A stretch of DNA of 64,000 nucleotides from Candidatus Saganbacteria bacterium. GTDB lineage: Bacteria; Margulisbacteria; WOR-1; O2-12-FULL-45-9. Positions within the stretch are counted from its first letter, which is position 1. Every line of letters begins with the position of its first letter. Positions 8,705 through 17,780 of this stretch are shown here, piece after piece. The position numbers were made by a program, and so were the translations under genes. The notes below the pieces were generated by a model. The model was not told the origin of the DNA, made no database searches, and saw only the letters and a list, made by a program, of their open reading frames with translations. The DNA is taken from assembly GCA_016932255.1 (NCBI GenBank), contig JAFGDE010000015.1, positions 93,694-157,693 of the forward strand, given 5' to 3'.

Positions 8705-11421
8705 TCGGACGATCGTTAGCTTTAGTTTGCCTGGCAGTGGGAGCCTGCTGCCTGCTGCTTGCCCCTGTTCAGGCGCAACAGCATCCTCAAGCCCTTTGGT
8801 CGCAGTACGGCATTGTCATTAACGACACGCCGGGCAATACTCCGCAGGAAAAACCGCAAATATTCAGCGACGGCTACAGCGGCTATATTATTGTCTGGGA
8901 GGACGGCCGCAGCGGTTACTACGATATTTACACGCAGAAGATCGATGAATCCGGCCGCGCCCTTTGGTCAAAGAAAGGGATCCCGGTCTGTGAATGTCCA
9001 GGCAACCAGAATTTTCCTCACGCTGTCGGCGACGGGGCCGGCGGGTTATTTGCCGTCTGGCAGGATTACCGCAGCGGCGCTTCCGATATCTATGCTCAGC
9101 ATATCAATTATCAGGGCAAGACGCTCTGGGGCGAGAAAGGCAAGTTGGTTTGCGGCGCACCGGCCGGCCAGTTCGCTCCACAGGCAGCCGCAGACGGCTC
9201 AGGCGGTGTGATTATCGTCTGGCATGATTACCGCAGCGGCACCGGAGAGGATATTTACGCTCAAAGGCTTGATAACAACGGCGAAGCCGTCTGGGCCAAT
9301 GACGGCGCGCCTGTCTCACTGGCCAAGGGCACGCAATGGTATCCCAAGCTCGTTTCTGACGGCAGCGGCGGGGCCCTTATTACTTGGTCAGACGGCCGCA
9401 ACGGCGCCAGCAACAATGATATTTACATCCAATACCTGAACGCCAGCGGACAGCCTCTTTGGGAAAAAGATGGGATCGCGCTTTGCGCGGCGGAACGCAA
9501 TCAGGAAAAGCCCGTTATCATGGCTGTCACCGAAGAGCGGGCAATCAGCGGCGCTGTTATTGCCTGGCAGGATGAGCGCCACCGCAACACCGATGTCTAC
9601 GCCCAGAAGATCGACCTGAGCGGCCACGTACAATGGGCCCAGGATGGGGTGGCGGTCTGCCTTTTCCCTTACACCCAGCAGAATATCCAGCTTTCACCCG
9701 ACGGTTCGGGTGGGGCCATTTTAGCTTGGGAAGACCAGCGTGAGGAAAAAAGCGACATTTATGTCCAGCGTATCTACAGCAGCGGACAGACCGCCTGGTC
9801 AGAGAACGGCCGGCCGGTCTGCCGCGCTTTTGGCGAGCAAAAAGCGCCGGCGATCACCAAGCTGGTTTCGGAAGACTGGATCATCGTTTGGGAGGATGAA
9901 CAACCGGGCCGCCGCAAGTACGACATTTTCGCGCAGAAGATCAATAGCTCCGGCACCCCGCTGTGGGACCCCCGAGGTCTGCCGCTGGTCTCGGCCCGGC
10001 AGCGGCAAGGCGCGCCGGCGACCACCACAACACCTAAAGGCAATGTTGTCGTTGCCTGGGAAGATGCTCGGGAAGGCAACTACGATATTTATGCCCAGAA
10101 GGTCTCCACCGACGGCGAAACGCTCTGGACAGATCAAGGCGTCGAGGTCTGTGCCGCCATCGGCTCAGTCGTCCAGCAGAACGTTCAGCTGACGCTTACT
10201 GGCAAGGGTGAGATCATTCTGGTCTTTGAGGATGGGCGGCACGGTTATTTCAATATTTACGCTCAGAAGATCTCAAAGGCCGGAGCCCTGGCCTGGGACA
10301 AGCACGGTATTGCGGTGGCAAAAGTGGCCGCCAATCAGGCTAAACCGTGCGTGGTACCCGACGGCAGCGGCGGCGCTTATGTCGCCTGGGAGGATCAAAG
10401 GATAGAGAACCTGCCCAGCATCAGGCTCCAGCGTCTTAGCAGTCAGGGAAAACATCTTTGGGAAAGCAGTCTGCCGGTCGCCAAGGTCAAAGCCCGGCAG
10501 ACAGATCCGCTTATGGTCCCTGACGGGGCCGGCGGGGCGATCATCGCCTGGCAGGACGGCCGGGACATTCTCAGTCTGACCGATCTGTATGTCCAGCGCG
10601 TCAATGCCAAAGGCCAGCTGCTCTGGGGAGAAAAAGGCAAGATCGCCGCCGCGGCCAACGGCGAACAGATCGAAGCGGACATGATCTCCGACGGCGCAGG
10701 CGGCGTCATTTTAACCTGGACGGACTACCGCCGCGGTGACCGCAATCCAGACATCTATGCCCAGCGCCTCAATGCTAAAGGTGCGCCGCTTTGGCAGGAA
10801 GACGGTGTTCTGGTCTGCGGCGCACCGGATGTCCAACGCACCCCCAAACTGATCAGCGATGATCAGGGCGGCGTCATTATCTCCTGGACGGACAAAGGCG
10901 GGGGCAGTTATGATATCTACGCCCAGCGGATCGATAAAGACGGCCAGCCGCTCTGGATGACCGACGGCATCCCCATCAATCAGATGAGCCGGACCCAACA
11001 GAACGCCAGCTTCGGCAATAAACGGGTGCTGGTCTGGGAAGATTATCGCTATGGCAATTGGGATATTTTTGCCTCAGCCATTTCGCCGGCCGGGAAATTG
11101 CTTTGGAACAATGACGGTGTCCCGGTTGTTAACCTACCCCACACCCAGTATGCGCCCCAGATAATTCCCTGGAAGAATAACAGCGTACTGATAGCCTGGG
11201 AAGACTACCGCACCGGCCAGTACTACGAGATATATGTTCAGCGCTTGAACAGTGAGGGCGAGCCTTTATTTGAAGAGAACGGCATGAAGGTCAGATCGCG
11301 CGACGGCGGCAGAGCCCCCAAGATAATCGCTGCGCCCAATGACGACAGCTTCTATGTTTTCTGGGAAGATTATACCGACGGCGGCAAAGCCATCTACGGC
11401 CAGCGCTATCTGCTTTATTGA
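8701..11421 (+). CDS. secreted repeat protein with about 16 DIYAQ/LW repeats
   Basis: A 906-aa protein with a signal peptide ending near PVQA, followed almost entirely by about 16 imperfect repeats of some 52-60 residues. Each repeat has the pattern GGxIIxWxDxRxG..DIYAQRIxxxGxxLWxxxGxPVC; the final one stops at AIYGQRYLLY. This periodic beta pattern suggests a beta-propeller or beta-helix exposed in the periplasm or on the surface. No catalytic motif is seen. The start overlaps the SMC-like stop by four bases (ATGA), so it is probably co-transcribed, although the two roles seem unrelated. It ends immediately before the convergent metK stop with no intergenic base. I do not recognise a named family. 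Confidence 0.8.
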   Translation: MIGRSLALVCLAVGACCLLLAPVQAQQHPQALWSQYGIVINDTPGNTPQEKPQIFSDGYSGYIIVWEDGRSGYYDIYTQKIDESGRALWSKKGIPVCECPGNQNFPHAVGDGAGGLFAVWQDYRSGASDIYAQHINYQGKTLWGEKGKLVCGAPAGQFAPQAAADGSGGVIIVWHDYRSGTGEDIYAQRLDNNGEAVWANDGAPVSLAKGTQWYPKLVSDGSGGALITWSDGRNGASNNDIYIQYLNASGQPLWEKDGIALCAAERNQEKPVIMAVTEERAISGAVIAWQDERHRNTDVYAQKIDLSGHVQWAQDGVAVCLFPYTQQNIQLSPDGSGGAILAWEDQREEKSDIYVQRIYSSGQTAWSENGRPVCRAFGEQKAPAITKLVSEDWIIVWEDEQPGRRKYDIFAQKINSSGTPLWDPRGLPLVSARQRQGAPATTTTPKGNVVVAWEDAREGNYDIYAQKVSTDGETLWTDQGVEVCAAIGSVVQQNVQLTLTGKGEIILVFEDGRHGYFNIYAQKISKAGALAWDKHGIAVAKVAANQAKPCVVPDGSGGAYVAWEDQRIENLPSIRLQRLSSQGKHLWESSLPVAKVKARQTDPLMVPDGAGGAIIAWQDGRDILSLTDLYVQRVNAKGQLLWGEKGKIAAAANGEQIEADMISDGAGGVILTWTDYRRGDRNPDIYAQRLNAKGAPLWQEDGVLVCGAPDVQRTPKLISDDQGGVIISWTDKGGGSYDIYAQRIDKDGQPLWMTDGIPINQMSRTQQNASFGNKRVLVWEDYRYGNWDIFASAISPAGKLLWNNDGVPVVNLPHTQYAPQIIPWKNNSVLIAWEDYRTGQYYEIYVQRLNSEGEPLFEENGMKVRSRDGGRAPKIIAAPNDDSFYVFWEDYTDGGKAIYGQRYLLY

Positions 11422-12618
11422 TCAAAGCCGGCTGGCTTTTTTCTTCAGTTCCCCGGCCTTATCGGTCTTTTCCCACGGTAAATCCAGGTCCGGCCGGCCA
11501 AAGTGGCCGTAGGCCGCGACCTGCCGGTAGAGCGGCCGGCGCAGCTTCAGGTGTTTGATGATCAGGCCCGGCCGCAGGTCAAAATTCTCCTCAACCAGAT
11601 CGGCGATCTTGGCATCAGGGATCTGGCCTGTCCCGAAACTATCGACCATGATCGACAGCGGACGGGCAATGCCGATCGCGTAGGCCAACTGGACCTCGCA
11701 CTTGCTGGCCAGCCCGGCAGACACTATGTTCTTGGCCACCCAGCGTGCGGCGTAAGTTCCGGAACGGTCCACTTTGGTGGGATCTTTTCCGGAGAACGCG
11801 CCGCCGCCGTGGCGGGAGTAGCCGCCATAGGTATCAACGATGATCTTGCGGCCGGTCACGCCGGTATCGCCCTGCGGACCGCCGATGACGAACCTGCCGG
11901 TAGGATTAACATAATACTTGATGTTATCATCGACCAGCTCTGCCGGCAACGTGGGCAGGATGACCCGCTCAAGGACATCTTTTTTCAGGTCTTCCATCCT
12001 GGTGTCAGGCGCATGCTGGGCCGCGATCAGGACCGTATGGACCCTGGCCGGCTTGCCATCGTTATATTCGATCGTGACCTGTGATTTACCGTCAGGCCGC
12101 AAATATGACAACTCGCCGGTTTTGCGCACTTCAGCCAGCTTCTTGGCCAGTCTGTGTGACAGTGAGATCGGCAAGGGCATTAATTCCGGGGTTTCATCGC
12201 AGGCAAAGCCGAACATCAAACCCTGATCGCCGGCCCCCAGCTTTTCCAGGTCTTCCTTGACCACTTCGCCATCCTTGATCTCCTTGGCCGTGTCAACGCC
12301 GCGGGCAATGTCCTTGGACTGGCCCTGGATCGCCACCATCACGCCGCAGGTCTCATAATCAAAACCATACTTGGCCCTGGTATAGCCGACCTCCTTGATA
12401 GTCTGGCGCACGATCTGCGGGATCTCGACATAACAGCCGGTGGTGACCTCGCCGGCCACGATACAGGTGCCGTTGGTCACCAGGGCTTCGACCGCCACGC
12501 GGCCGTGAGGGTCCTTGTCCATGATAGCGTCAAGGATGGAATCAGAGATCTGGTCGCAAACTTTATCAGGATGGCCTTCGGTAACTGACTCAGAGGTAAA
12601 CAAATGGGTCTTCTTCAT
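11422..12618 (-). CDS. metK: S-adenosylmethionine synthetase
   Basis: A 398-aa cytoplasmic enzyme making S-adenosylmethionine from methionine and ATP. Family signatures are all present: [16 protein letters not shown] at the N-terminus, the hexapeptide-type GAGDQG loop, [13 protein letters not shown], and the P-loop-like [16 protein letters not shown]. Length is typical (about 390-400 aa). A GGGAGGAG Shine-Dalgarno precedes the ATG and a near-consensus promoter lies about 75 bases upstream, so this gene is leadered, unlike many of its neighbours. It stands alone on the minus strand between two secreted-protein genes. Confidence 0.97.
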   Translation of the reverse strand: MKKTHLFTSESVTEGHPDKVCDQISDSILDAIMDKDPHGRVAVEALVTNGTCIVAGEVTTGCYVEIPQIVRQTIKEVGYTRAKYGFDYETCGVMVAIQGQSKDIARGVDTAKEIKDGEVVKEDLEKLGAGDQGLMFGFACDETPELMPLPISLSHRLAKKLAEVRKTGELSYLRPDGKSQVTIEYNDGKPARVHTVLIAAQHAPDTRMEDLKKDVLERVILPTLPAELVDDNIKYYVNPTGRFVIGGPQGDTGVTGRKIIVDTYGGYSRHGGGAFSGKDPTKVDRSGTYAARWVAKNIVSAGLASKCEVQLAYAIGIARPLSIMVDSFGTGQIPDAKIADLVEENFDLRPGLIIKHLKLRRPLYRQVAAYGHFGRPDLDLPWEKTDKAGELKKKASRL

Positions 12619-12686
12619 CTTTTCTCCTCCCTCTTACGAGCGGACCGGATACTTTCAATGATTTTCGGTCAACGCTATTTAATTAT
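12619..12686 (-). promoter_or_regulatory. metK 5' leader with a hairpin
   Basis: The predicted 68-base leader holds GACCG and CGGTC arms 18 bases apart, then a small CTC-GTAA-GAG hairpin just before the GGGAGGAG Shine-Dalgarno. I could not match it to a known SAM riboswitch class, so a regulatory role is only possible. Confidence 0.3.
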
Positions 12687-12692
12687 ATGATA

Positions 12693-12721
12693 AGTATAAT
12701 GACCCGGCGAGAATATGTCAA
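12693..12721 (-). promoter_or_regulatory. metK promoter
   Basis: On the minus strand a perfect TTGACA (12716-12721), a 17-base spacer and TATACT (12693-12698). It is one of the best sigma70-type promoters in the window. Confidence 0.8.
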
Positions 12722-12723
12722 CT

Positions 12724-13836
12724 TTAAGGGCCGACATATTTTAAGATCGTGCCGTTATCGCCCACGATTCTGCCGGTTAAACCTCCCGGCGCATAAAGGC
12801 CGTTCAAGCTCACGCCTGTGCCGCTATCCTGAGTGATCCAGGTGACGCCGGCATTGGTGGTCTTGTAGATCTGTCCGCCTGACCCGGCCACGACTAAAGC
12901 CGATGACTGTACGGCAATAGAGTTAATAGTGCCAAATGCGCCCGGGATGGTGATGGCGGTCCAATTACTGCCGTTATCAGTTGTCCTGATCACTTTGCCG
13001 CCGGCGCCGATCCAGCCGTTGCCGCTGCCGTCAAAAACTACTGTTCCAAAAGACTCGCCGCTGACCGGACTGGTGACCTGAGCCCAATTGGCCCCTCCGT
13101 CAGTTGTCTTAATGATCGATGACGATTTCCCGACGATCCAGCCGGTCGTGTCGTTCAGAAAATAAACTCCCTGCAGGTCCTGGTGCACAGCGGTGGTCTG
13201 CGTGTCCCAGGATGTGCCGCCATTGGTCGTCTTACGAATAGTAAAACTGTTCCCGACTGCCCAGCCGGTACTGGAGTTAATAAAATTCAAGTCATTCAGC
13301 TGCGAGCTGGCTCCGGCATTCTGGTTGCTCCAGCTACTGCCGCCGTTAATCGTTTTAATGATCGTCCCGGAACTGCCCACGGCCCAGCCAACTGATGAAG
13401 TGACGAATTGCACCGCATAAAGCGCCTCGGTCGTGCCGCTGGTCTGACCGGCCCAACTGCTGGTATATTTCAAGACCGTGCCGCTAGCACCTACGGCCCA
13501 GCCGTTGCTGAAATCGATAAAATGAATGCCATACAGGTCTTCGCTCGTCCCGCTGGTCTCCGGCGTCCAAATGGTTGAGGTCGTGGTTGATGTTGTAGTC
13601 GTGCTCGTGGTCAAAGGAACGGTTGAAGTCGTGCTGGCTGAGGTCGTACTGGTTGATCCACCTGTCGTTGTAGAAGTGCTGACAAGAGTGGTCGAACTGC
13701 CTGAAGTAGTCGTTGCAGTAATTGTTGTCGTTGGATTGTTGACCTTAGCGCAACCGCCGGACTGGCCGATAAAAAAGACCGTGCAGACCAACAAAGCCAA
13801 GCCTAACGTTCCTAAAACGATCAGATGTTTGTGCAT
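12724..13836 (-). CDS. surface protein with Thr-rich linker and YCF48/BNR-like repeats
   Basis: A 370-aa exported protein. A hydrophobic N-terminal segment (residues about 5-25) is followed by GGC, possibly a lipidated Cys although the lipobox is not canonical. Residues about 33-92 are almost pure Thr/Ser (TTTITATTTSGSSTT and similar). The rest is six or seven repeats with GWAVG..GTI.KTT.GG..W, the signature of YCF48-like/Ycf48 (PSII assembly factor-type) propeller blades. It shares this whole plan with the 15826-17268 protein. A DUF2723 glycosyltransferase gene lies between them. It has its own TTGACA-17-TAAACT promoter 12 bases before the ATG. Function unknown; probably a surface propeller. 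Confidence 0.75.
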   Translation of the reverse strand: MHKHLIVLGTLGLALLVCTVFFIGQSGGCAKVNNPTTTITATTTSGSSTTLVSTSTTTGGSTSTTSASTTSTVPLTTSTTTTSTTTSTIWTPETSGTSEDLYGIHFIDFSNGWAVGASGTVLKYTSSWAGQTSGTTEALYAVQFVTSSVGWAVGSSGTIIKTINGGSSWSNQNAGASSQLNDLNFINSSTGWAVGNSFTIRKTTNGGTSWDTQTTAVHQDLQGVYFLNDTTGWIVGKSSSIIKTTDGGANWAQVTSPVSGESFGTVVFDGSGNGWIGAGGKVIRTTDNGSNWTAITIPGAFGTINSIAVQSSALVVAGSGGQIYKTTNAGVTWITQDSGTGVSLNGLYAPGGLTGRIVGDNGTILKYVGP

Positions 13837-13848
13837 ATCAGTTTGCTG

Positions 13849-13877
13849 AGTTTAACTGCAAGGGCCAGCCATGTCAA
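13849..13877 (-). promoter_or_regulatory. promoter of the YCF48-repeat gene
   Basis: On the minus strand TTGACA (13872-13877), 17 bases, TAAACT (13849-13854), ending 12 bases before the ATG. It interleaves with the divergent promoter for the DUF2723 gene. Confidence 0.6.
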
Positions 13878-13881
13878 CATA

Positions 13882-13890
13882 TGATAGAAT
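13882..13890 (+). promoter_or_regulatory. extended -10 promoter of the DUF2723 gene
   Basis: TGaTAGAAT is an extended -10 whose last base is 7 bases before a GTG at 13898, implying a leaderless message. It lies inside the longer ORF starting at 13871, which argues for the GTG start. Confidence 0.45.
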
Positions 13891-13897
13891 AGTCTGC

Positions 13898-15772
13898 GTG
13901 ACAAACAGGACCAGGTCCATTAAATATGCAATAGGTGCCCTGATCTTCCTGGGCACGCTGGCGATATATCTCCTGACCCTTTGCCCGACAGTGCCGCCTC
14001 GCGACAGCGGAGAGCTAATCACGGCCGCCTACACTCTGGGGATCACACATCCACCTGGCTATCCAGTTTACACGGTACTCGGCAAATTATTTACCTATAT
14101 ACCATGGGGCAATATTGCCTGGCGGGTCAATTTCATGTCCGCGGTCTTTGCTTCGGCAACCGTTACCTTGCTCTATTATCTGGTACTGGAGCTGACCGGC
14201 AGCCTTCCGGCAGCTACTTTGAGCGCCTTAAGCCTGGCCTTTGCCCCCTTCTTCTGGTCCCTGGCCCTGGTGGCGGAAGTCTTTCAGCTCAACGCCTTTT
14301 TCACTATCTTGAACATTTATTTGCTGTGGCTCTGGTCGCAAAAAAGAGACTTTAAACTTTTAGCTGCCTTTGCTTTCATCTGGGGACTGAGTTTCAGCCA
14401 CCACCATACCACTGCCCTGCTGGGTCCAGGCTTTCTCTATATTATCCTAGTCACTGACTGGCGGGTGCTGACAAAACTAAAGAACTGGGCGATACTAGCA
14501 GGTTGTTTCCTGGTCGGGCTCATACCATATATATATCTGCCGCTGCGCTCGCTGGCCAATCCGTACATCGACTGGGGTGACCCGCAAACAACAGAAAGGT
14601 TCCTTGATGTTGTGCTGCGGCGCCAATTCGGTTCAATGCGCCTTGATCCTGCTCTGCCGCAAGCCGCCTACACCCTCGAGATGATAATGGCCAATCTCAA
14701 GGTCTATTTCGGCTGGCTGATCAAGCAGTTCACCATTGTTGGCTTTATCCTCGGTCTGACCGGAACGGTCATTGCTTATTTTAAGGATAAGAAACTGTTC
14801 TTTTTCAATCTGCTATTGTTCCTTTTCTCCGGCCTTATCTTCGTTCTTCTAGCCGCTTATCCTTTTCACGTCAAGACCTATCAGCTTTACTGCGGCACCA
14901 TCTTGCGGCGTTTTATGCTGCCGTCTTTCATTGTCTTTGCGATCTGGCTCGGCCTGGCAGCTGCCGCTATCATCAACTGGCGGCCGGACAAACGCGTCAG
15001 CCTGGCTCTGGGGGGGACTTTCCTGCTCATCCCGGCCTTTGTCCTGGCCATTAACTTCAAGACCGTTGACATGAGCCGTTATTATTATGTTGAGGACTTG
15101 ATCAATAATATATTAAGATCGGCCAAGCCAAACTCGATCATCTTTGCTAACGCCGACACATCGCTTTTCAGCCTCTGGTACATGCAGGGGGTGGAGGGGA
15201 AGCGTCCCGACATACGTATCATCAGTTCCACCCCGCAAAAATGGCGGGCTGAGCGCATCATGCGCGAAGCGCCCGGGCTAATGGGTTTCAAGCAACAGCC
15301 GACCGAAGAAGAGATCCAGGCCAGGATAGCCTCCTATCCCAATGGCTTTGTTTTCTTCCATGACCTGATCAGAAGGAATGCCGCAAAAATGGACATCTAC
15401 ACCGACCTGGACGATTCCAAGACCTTCGGCCCGATGTTCGACTATCTGGCGCCCAACGGCTTGTTGTACAAGTTCCTAAGCACCAAGGACACGAAAGCTA
15501 AACTTACCCAACTAAAAACCACTTATCATCTCTGGGACGACTATAAATACACCGTGCCGCTCAGCACGATCAACATGAACGATTATTCGGCCAGGGAACT
15601 GTTGACTTTTTACGCGGAAGGGCATAATTTTGCCGGTCTGGTCTATGTCTTTAACCGGGACTATTCTGAAGCTGTCAAGGAATTCAACAAAGCTCTGGCG
15701 CTTTATCCCAATTACCCCTCAGCCATGATCAATTTGCAGAAACTTCATTCTCTGAAACAGCGGGCTAATTAA
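13898..15772 (+). CDS. DUF2723-family membrane glycosyltransferase (O-mannosyltransferase-like) with TPR tail
   Basis: About 624 aa from GTG 13898 (633 from the track's ATG 13871). Multiple membrane helices. The first periplasmic loop holds CPTVPPRDSGELITAAY and ITHPPGYPVY, the signature of DUF2723, a GT-C-type family related to eukaryotic TMEM260 protein O-mannosyltransferase. Acidic loop residues such as the Asp of RDSGE are typical catalytic candidates. After the membrane part a soluble domain follows, ending in a TPR-like helix pair (AVKEFNKALALYPNYPSA). Its neighbours on both sides are Thr/Ser-rich surface proteins, so it may glycosylate their linkers (inference). A strong terminator follows the stop. 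Confidence 0.82.
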   Translation: MTNRTRSIKYAIGALIFLGTLAIYLLTLCPTVPPRDSGELITAAYTLGITHPPGYPVYTVLGKLFTYIPWGNIAWRVNFMSAVFASATVTLLYYLVLELTGSLPAATLSALSLAFAPFFWSLALVAEVFQLNAFFTILNIYLLWLWSQKRDFKLLAAFAFIWGLSFSHHHTTALLGPGFLYIILVTDWRVLTKLKNWAILAGCFLVGLIPYIYLPLRSLANPYIDWGDPQTTERFLDVVLRRQFGSMRLDPALPQAAYTLEMIMANLKVYFGWLIKQFTIVGFILGLTGTVIAYFKDKKLFFFNLLLFLFSGLIFVLLAAYPFHVKTYQLYCGTILRRFMLPSFIVFAIWLGLAAAAIINWRPDKRVSLALGGTFLLIPAFVLAINFKTVDMSRYYYVEDLINNILRSAKPNSIIFANADTSLFSLWYMQGVEGKRPDIRIISSTPQKWRAERIMREAPGLMGFKQQPTEEEIQARIASYPNGFVFFHDLIRRNAAKMDIYTDLDDSKTFGPMFDYLAPNGLLYKFLSTKDTKAKLTQLKTTYHLWDDYKYTVPLSTINMNDYSARELLTFYAEGHNFAGLVYVFNRDYSEAVKEFNKALALYPNYPSAMINLQKLHSLKQRAN

Positions 15773-15799
15773 AAAGGAGCGGGGAAACCCGCTCCTTTT
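15772..15799. terminator. bidirectional rho-independent terminator
   Basis: GGAGCGGG and CCCGCTCC form an 8-bp GC-rich stem with a GAAA loop, extended by AAAA/TTTT to 12 bp. With A-run on one side and T-run on the other it can stop transcription of both the DUF2723 gene and the convergent YCF48-repeat gene. Confidence 0.88.
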
Positions 15800-15825
15800 A
15801 GAGAAACAAAGGCTAAATTAATACA

Positions 15826-17268
15826 TTATGGTCCGACATATTTGAGCGCTGTGCCGTTGGCGCCGACCGCCCAGCCTTCGGTCGAATCATAGAAATGCAT
15901 GTCCCAAAGCGTAGCTGTCGTGCCGGTCCCTTGGACCTCCCAGGAAGCGCCGGCATTGGTTGTATAGAGGACCAACCCATTCTCGCCGCAGACCCAGCCG
16001 GTCTGGTCATCCAGGAAATGCAGGCCGTAGAGGTTGTTGGTCGTTCCGGTCGCGACCTGGGTCCAGGTAGCCGCACCGCCATCCCCGGCATTGGTCGAAC
16101 GCAGGACCAGTCCGCCATCACCCACGATCCAGCCGTCATACGGCTGCGGCACATGGACATCATTGAGCGTTGCGGTCACCCCGCTGGTCTGGGAGACCCA
16201 GGTCCCTCCGCCAGTCGAGAACTTTATTGTGCCGTTCGGCCCGACCGCCCAGCAGTAATTGGAGTACGAAAACCCGAAAAGATCCTCGGTCGTGCCGCTG
16301 GCCTCCCTGGTCCAATTGGAGCCACCGTTCGTTGTCGCTAAGATCGTCCCGTTAGCCCCGACCGCCCAACCTTGAGCCGGTGAGCTGTCCTTAAATGCCA
16401 CCGCGTAAAGGGCTTCTGACGTTATGCTTGTAGCCGTTCCCAGGCTGCTGTAATTCGTCGTGGCCAGGAAGGTGCCAACGTCACCCACTACTGTCGTACG
16501 GTGATTGGCCCCGCCATCGTCAGCATAATCAATATCGAACAGGGCATTGCTGGTTGAAGGGGACCAATCCGACCACATCCCTATAGTGGTTGTTGAATAC
16601 CGCACTGCCACACCACCACCGCCTACCGCATAGGCGCACCCGGGGGAATATACATCAATGCCCCAAAGGTCAACGGTCGTAGTGCTGTCATAGCTCTTCC
16701 AGAGCGTTGAGGTGGTCGTGCCGGTCGTTGTCGTGGTGCTAGTGGTAGAAACGGTCGTAGAAGTTGACGTCGTTGTTACGCTCGTTGTCGTGGTGCTTGT
16801 CGTCGTCGTGGCCGGCGGCTGGAGCGAAAAGCTCCAGATACGGGTAGTCACGATATTGCCGAAGATATCCTTAAGGTTAGGAGTACCGATGATATCAACG
16901 TTGTTACCTGAAGCCATTGCTTTAAGGCCAGAAGCCGACAGGCCGGACCAACCTGCGACCGAGACCGAAAGCGTCTTATTGCTGTTGGACCAGGCGATAG
17001 AATTGACAGAAGGCGTTCCAGCATTGTGGTCCGCGCCGAATGTCAGGTATGTGCCGAAAAGATTACCGGCTGTGATCCCGGCCGTATCGATCGGATAATC
17101 AAAATTGGCGGTCAGTACTCCATCCGGCGATACATTCGTGGAGCCCACGGCCGGGCTCTGGCTTTTCAGCACCGGCACCGAAATATCATTCGCCTCTTCG
17201 CAGCCGGACAGAGCCAACCCAAAAGCGACCAGGCCAAGACACATTAACCAAACTATCTTTTTGTTCAT
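15826..17268 (-). CDS. lipoprotein with Big_5 Ig-like domain, Thr-rich linker and YCF48-like repeats
   Basis: A 480-aa lipoprotein starting at ATG 17268 (the track starts 14 codons earlier). This start has GGGAGG upstream and gives a proper signal peptide with lipobox LSGC. Order: Big_5/SbsA-type Ig domain (about 30-150, SPAVGSTNVSPDGVLTANF), a Thr/Ser linker (about 155-190, runs of TTTTST), then about six YCF48-type blades (GWAVGANGTILATTNGGSNW and the like). The plan parallels the 370-aa protein on the other side of the DUF2723 gene. Predicted to be anchored in a membrane with its propeller exposed. Role unknown. Confidence 0.8.
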   Translation of the reverse strand: MNKKIVWLMCLGLVAFGLALSGCEEANDISVPVLKSQSPAVGSTNVSPDGVLTANFDYPIDTAGITAGNLFGTYLTFGADHNAGTPSVNSIAWSNSNKTLSVSVAGWSGLSASGLKAMASGNNVDIIGTPNLKDIFGNIVTTRIWSFSLQPPATTTTSTTTTSVTTTSTSTTVSTTSTTTTTGTTTSTLWKSYDSTTTVDLWGIDVYSPGCAYAVGGGGVAVRYSTTTIGMWSDWSPSTSNALFDIDYADDGGANHRTTVVGDVGTFLATTNYSSLGTATSITSEALYAVAFKDSSPAQGWAVGANGTILATTNGGSNWTREASGTTEDLFGFSYSNYCWAVGPNGTIKFSTGGGTWVSQTSGVTATLNDVHVPQPYDGWIVGDGGLVLRSTNAGDGGAATWTQVATGTTNNLYGLHFLDDQTGWVCGENGLVLYTTNAGASWEVQGTGTTATLWDMHFYDSTEGWAVGANGTALKYVGP

Positions 17269-17300
17269 CCTAAACCTCCCAAGGGAAAAATCCAAATAAG

Positions 17301-17328
17301 AGTATACCAAACTAATTTGCTATGTCAA
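17301..17328 (-). promoter_or_regulatory. promoter of the Big_5/YCF48 lipoprotein
   Basis: On the minus strand TTGACA (17323-17328), 16-base spacer, extended -10 TGgTATACT (box 17301-17306). The start codon is 32 bases further with a GGGAGG site, so this is a leadered gene. It overlaps the divergent promoter of the M15-like gene. Confidence 0.75.
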
Positions 17329-17345
17329 CCAAATGGCTATATAAT
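17317..17345 (+). promoter_or_regulatory. promoter of the M15-like peptidase gene
   Basis: TTGCTA (17317-17322), 17 bases, TATAAT (17340-17345), followed 9 bases later by ATG 17355. A second TATAAT at 17345-17350 is too close to the start to be used for it. Confidence 0.65.
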
Positions 17346-17354
17346 ATAATATTA

Positions 17355-17777
17355 ATGGGCGACCTGAGCGAACATTTTAACAACAAGGATTTTGCCTGCC
17401 GCTGCAACGTCTGCCAGGGAGAATACAAGATACACCTGGGCCTGGTCGGGGCGCTGGAGCAAATCGGCGGGAATTTCCGTAAAAAGGTCAGGATCGATTC
17501 CGCTTTCTGGTGCGACGATTACCACGAGAAGCAGAATAAACCCAAACGCAGCTTTCACACCAAGGGCAAGGCCGTCCACATCCATATTGACGGCGTTACC
17601 CCGCAGGATCTTTTCAAGTATTGCGAAACGGTCCCTGAATTGCGCGGCCTGGTCTTTTATCCCAAAGAGCCTTTCATACATATTGATACCCGTCCCGGCG
17701 ACCCGGTCCGGCTGGTCAAGGAAGGCAACAATTACAATCCCCTGACGCCTGAAAAAAGAGCCAAGTACGGGTTTTAA
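17355..17777 (+). CDS. M15A-like peptidase/peptidoglycan hydrolase domain protein with altered metal ligand
   Basis: 140 aa from ATG 17355; the track's upstream ATG (17322) would place the promoter inside the gene. The fold matches Peptidase_M15 (D,D-carboxypeptidase-like zinc enzymes): LSEHFNNKDFAC at the start, then a SFHTKGKAVHIHI segment and FIHID near the end. In the family the metal site is H-x2-G-x-A-x-D plus a distant His. Here the His, Gly and Ala are kept, but the Asp position is His (AVH). No signal peptide is seen, so a cytoplasmic or phage-like endolysin-type role is possible. Activity is uncertain. Confidence 0.65.
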   Translation: MGDLSEHFNNKDFACRCNVCQGEYKIHLGLVGALEQIGGNFRKKVRIDSAFWCDDYHEKQNKPKRSFHTKGKAVHIHIDGVTPQDLFKYCETVPELRGLVFYPKEPFIHIDTRPGDPVRLVKEGNNYNPLTPEKRAKYGF

Positions 17778-17780
17778 ACC

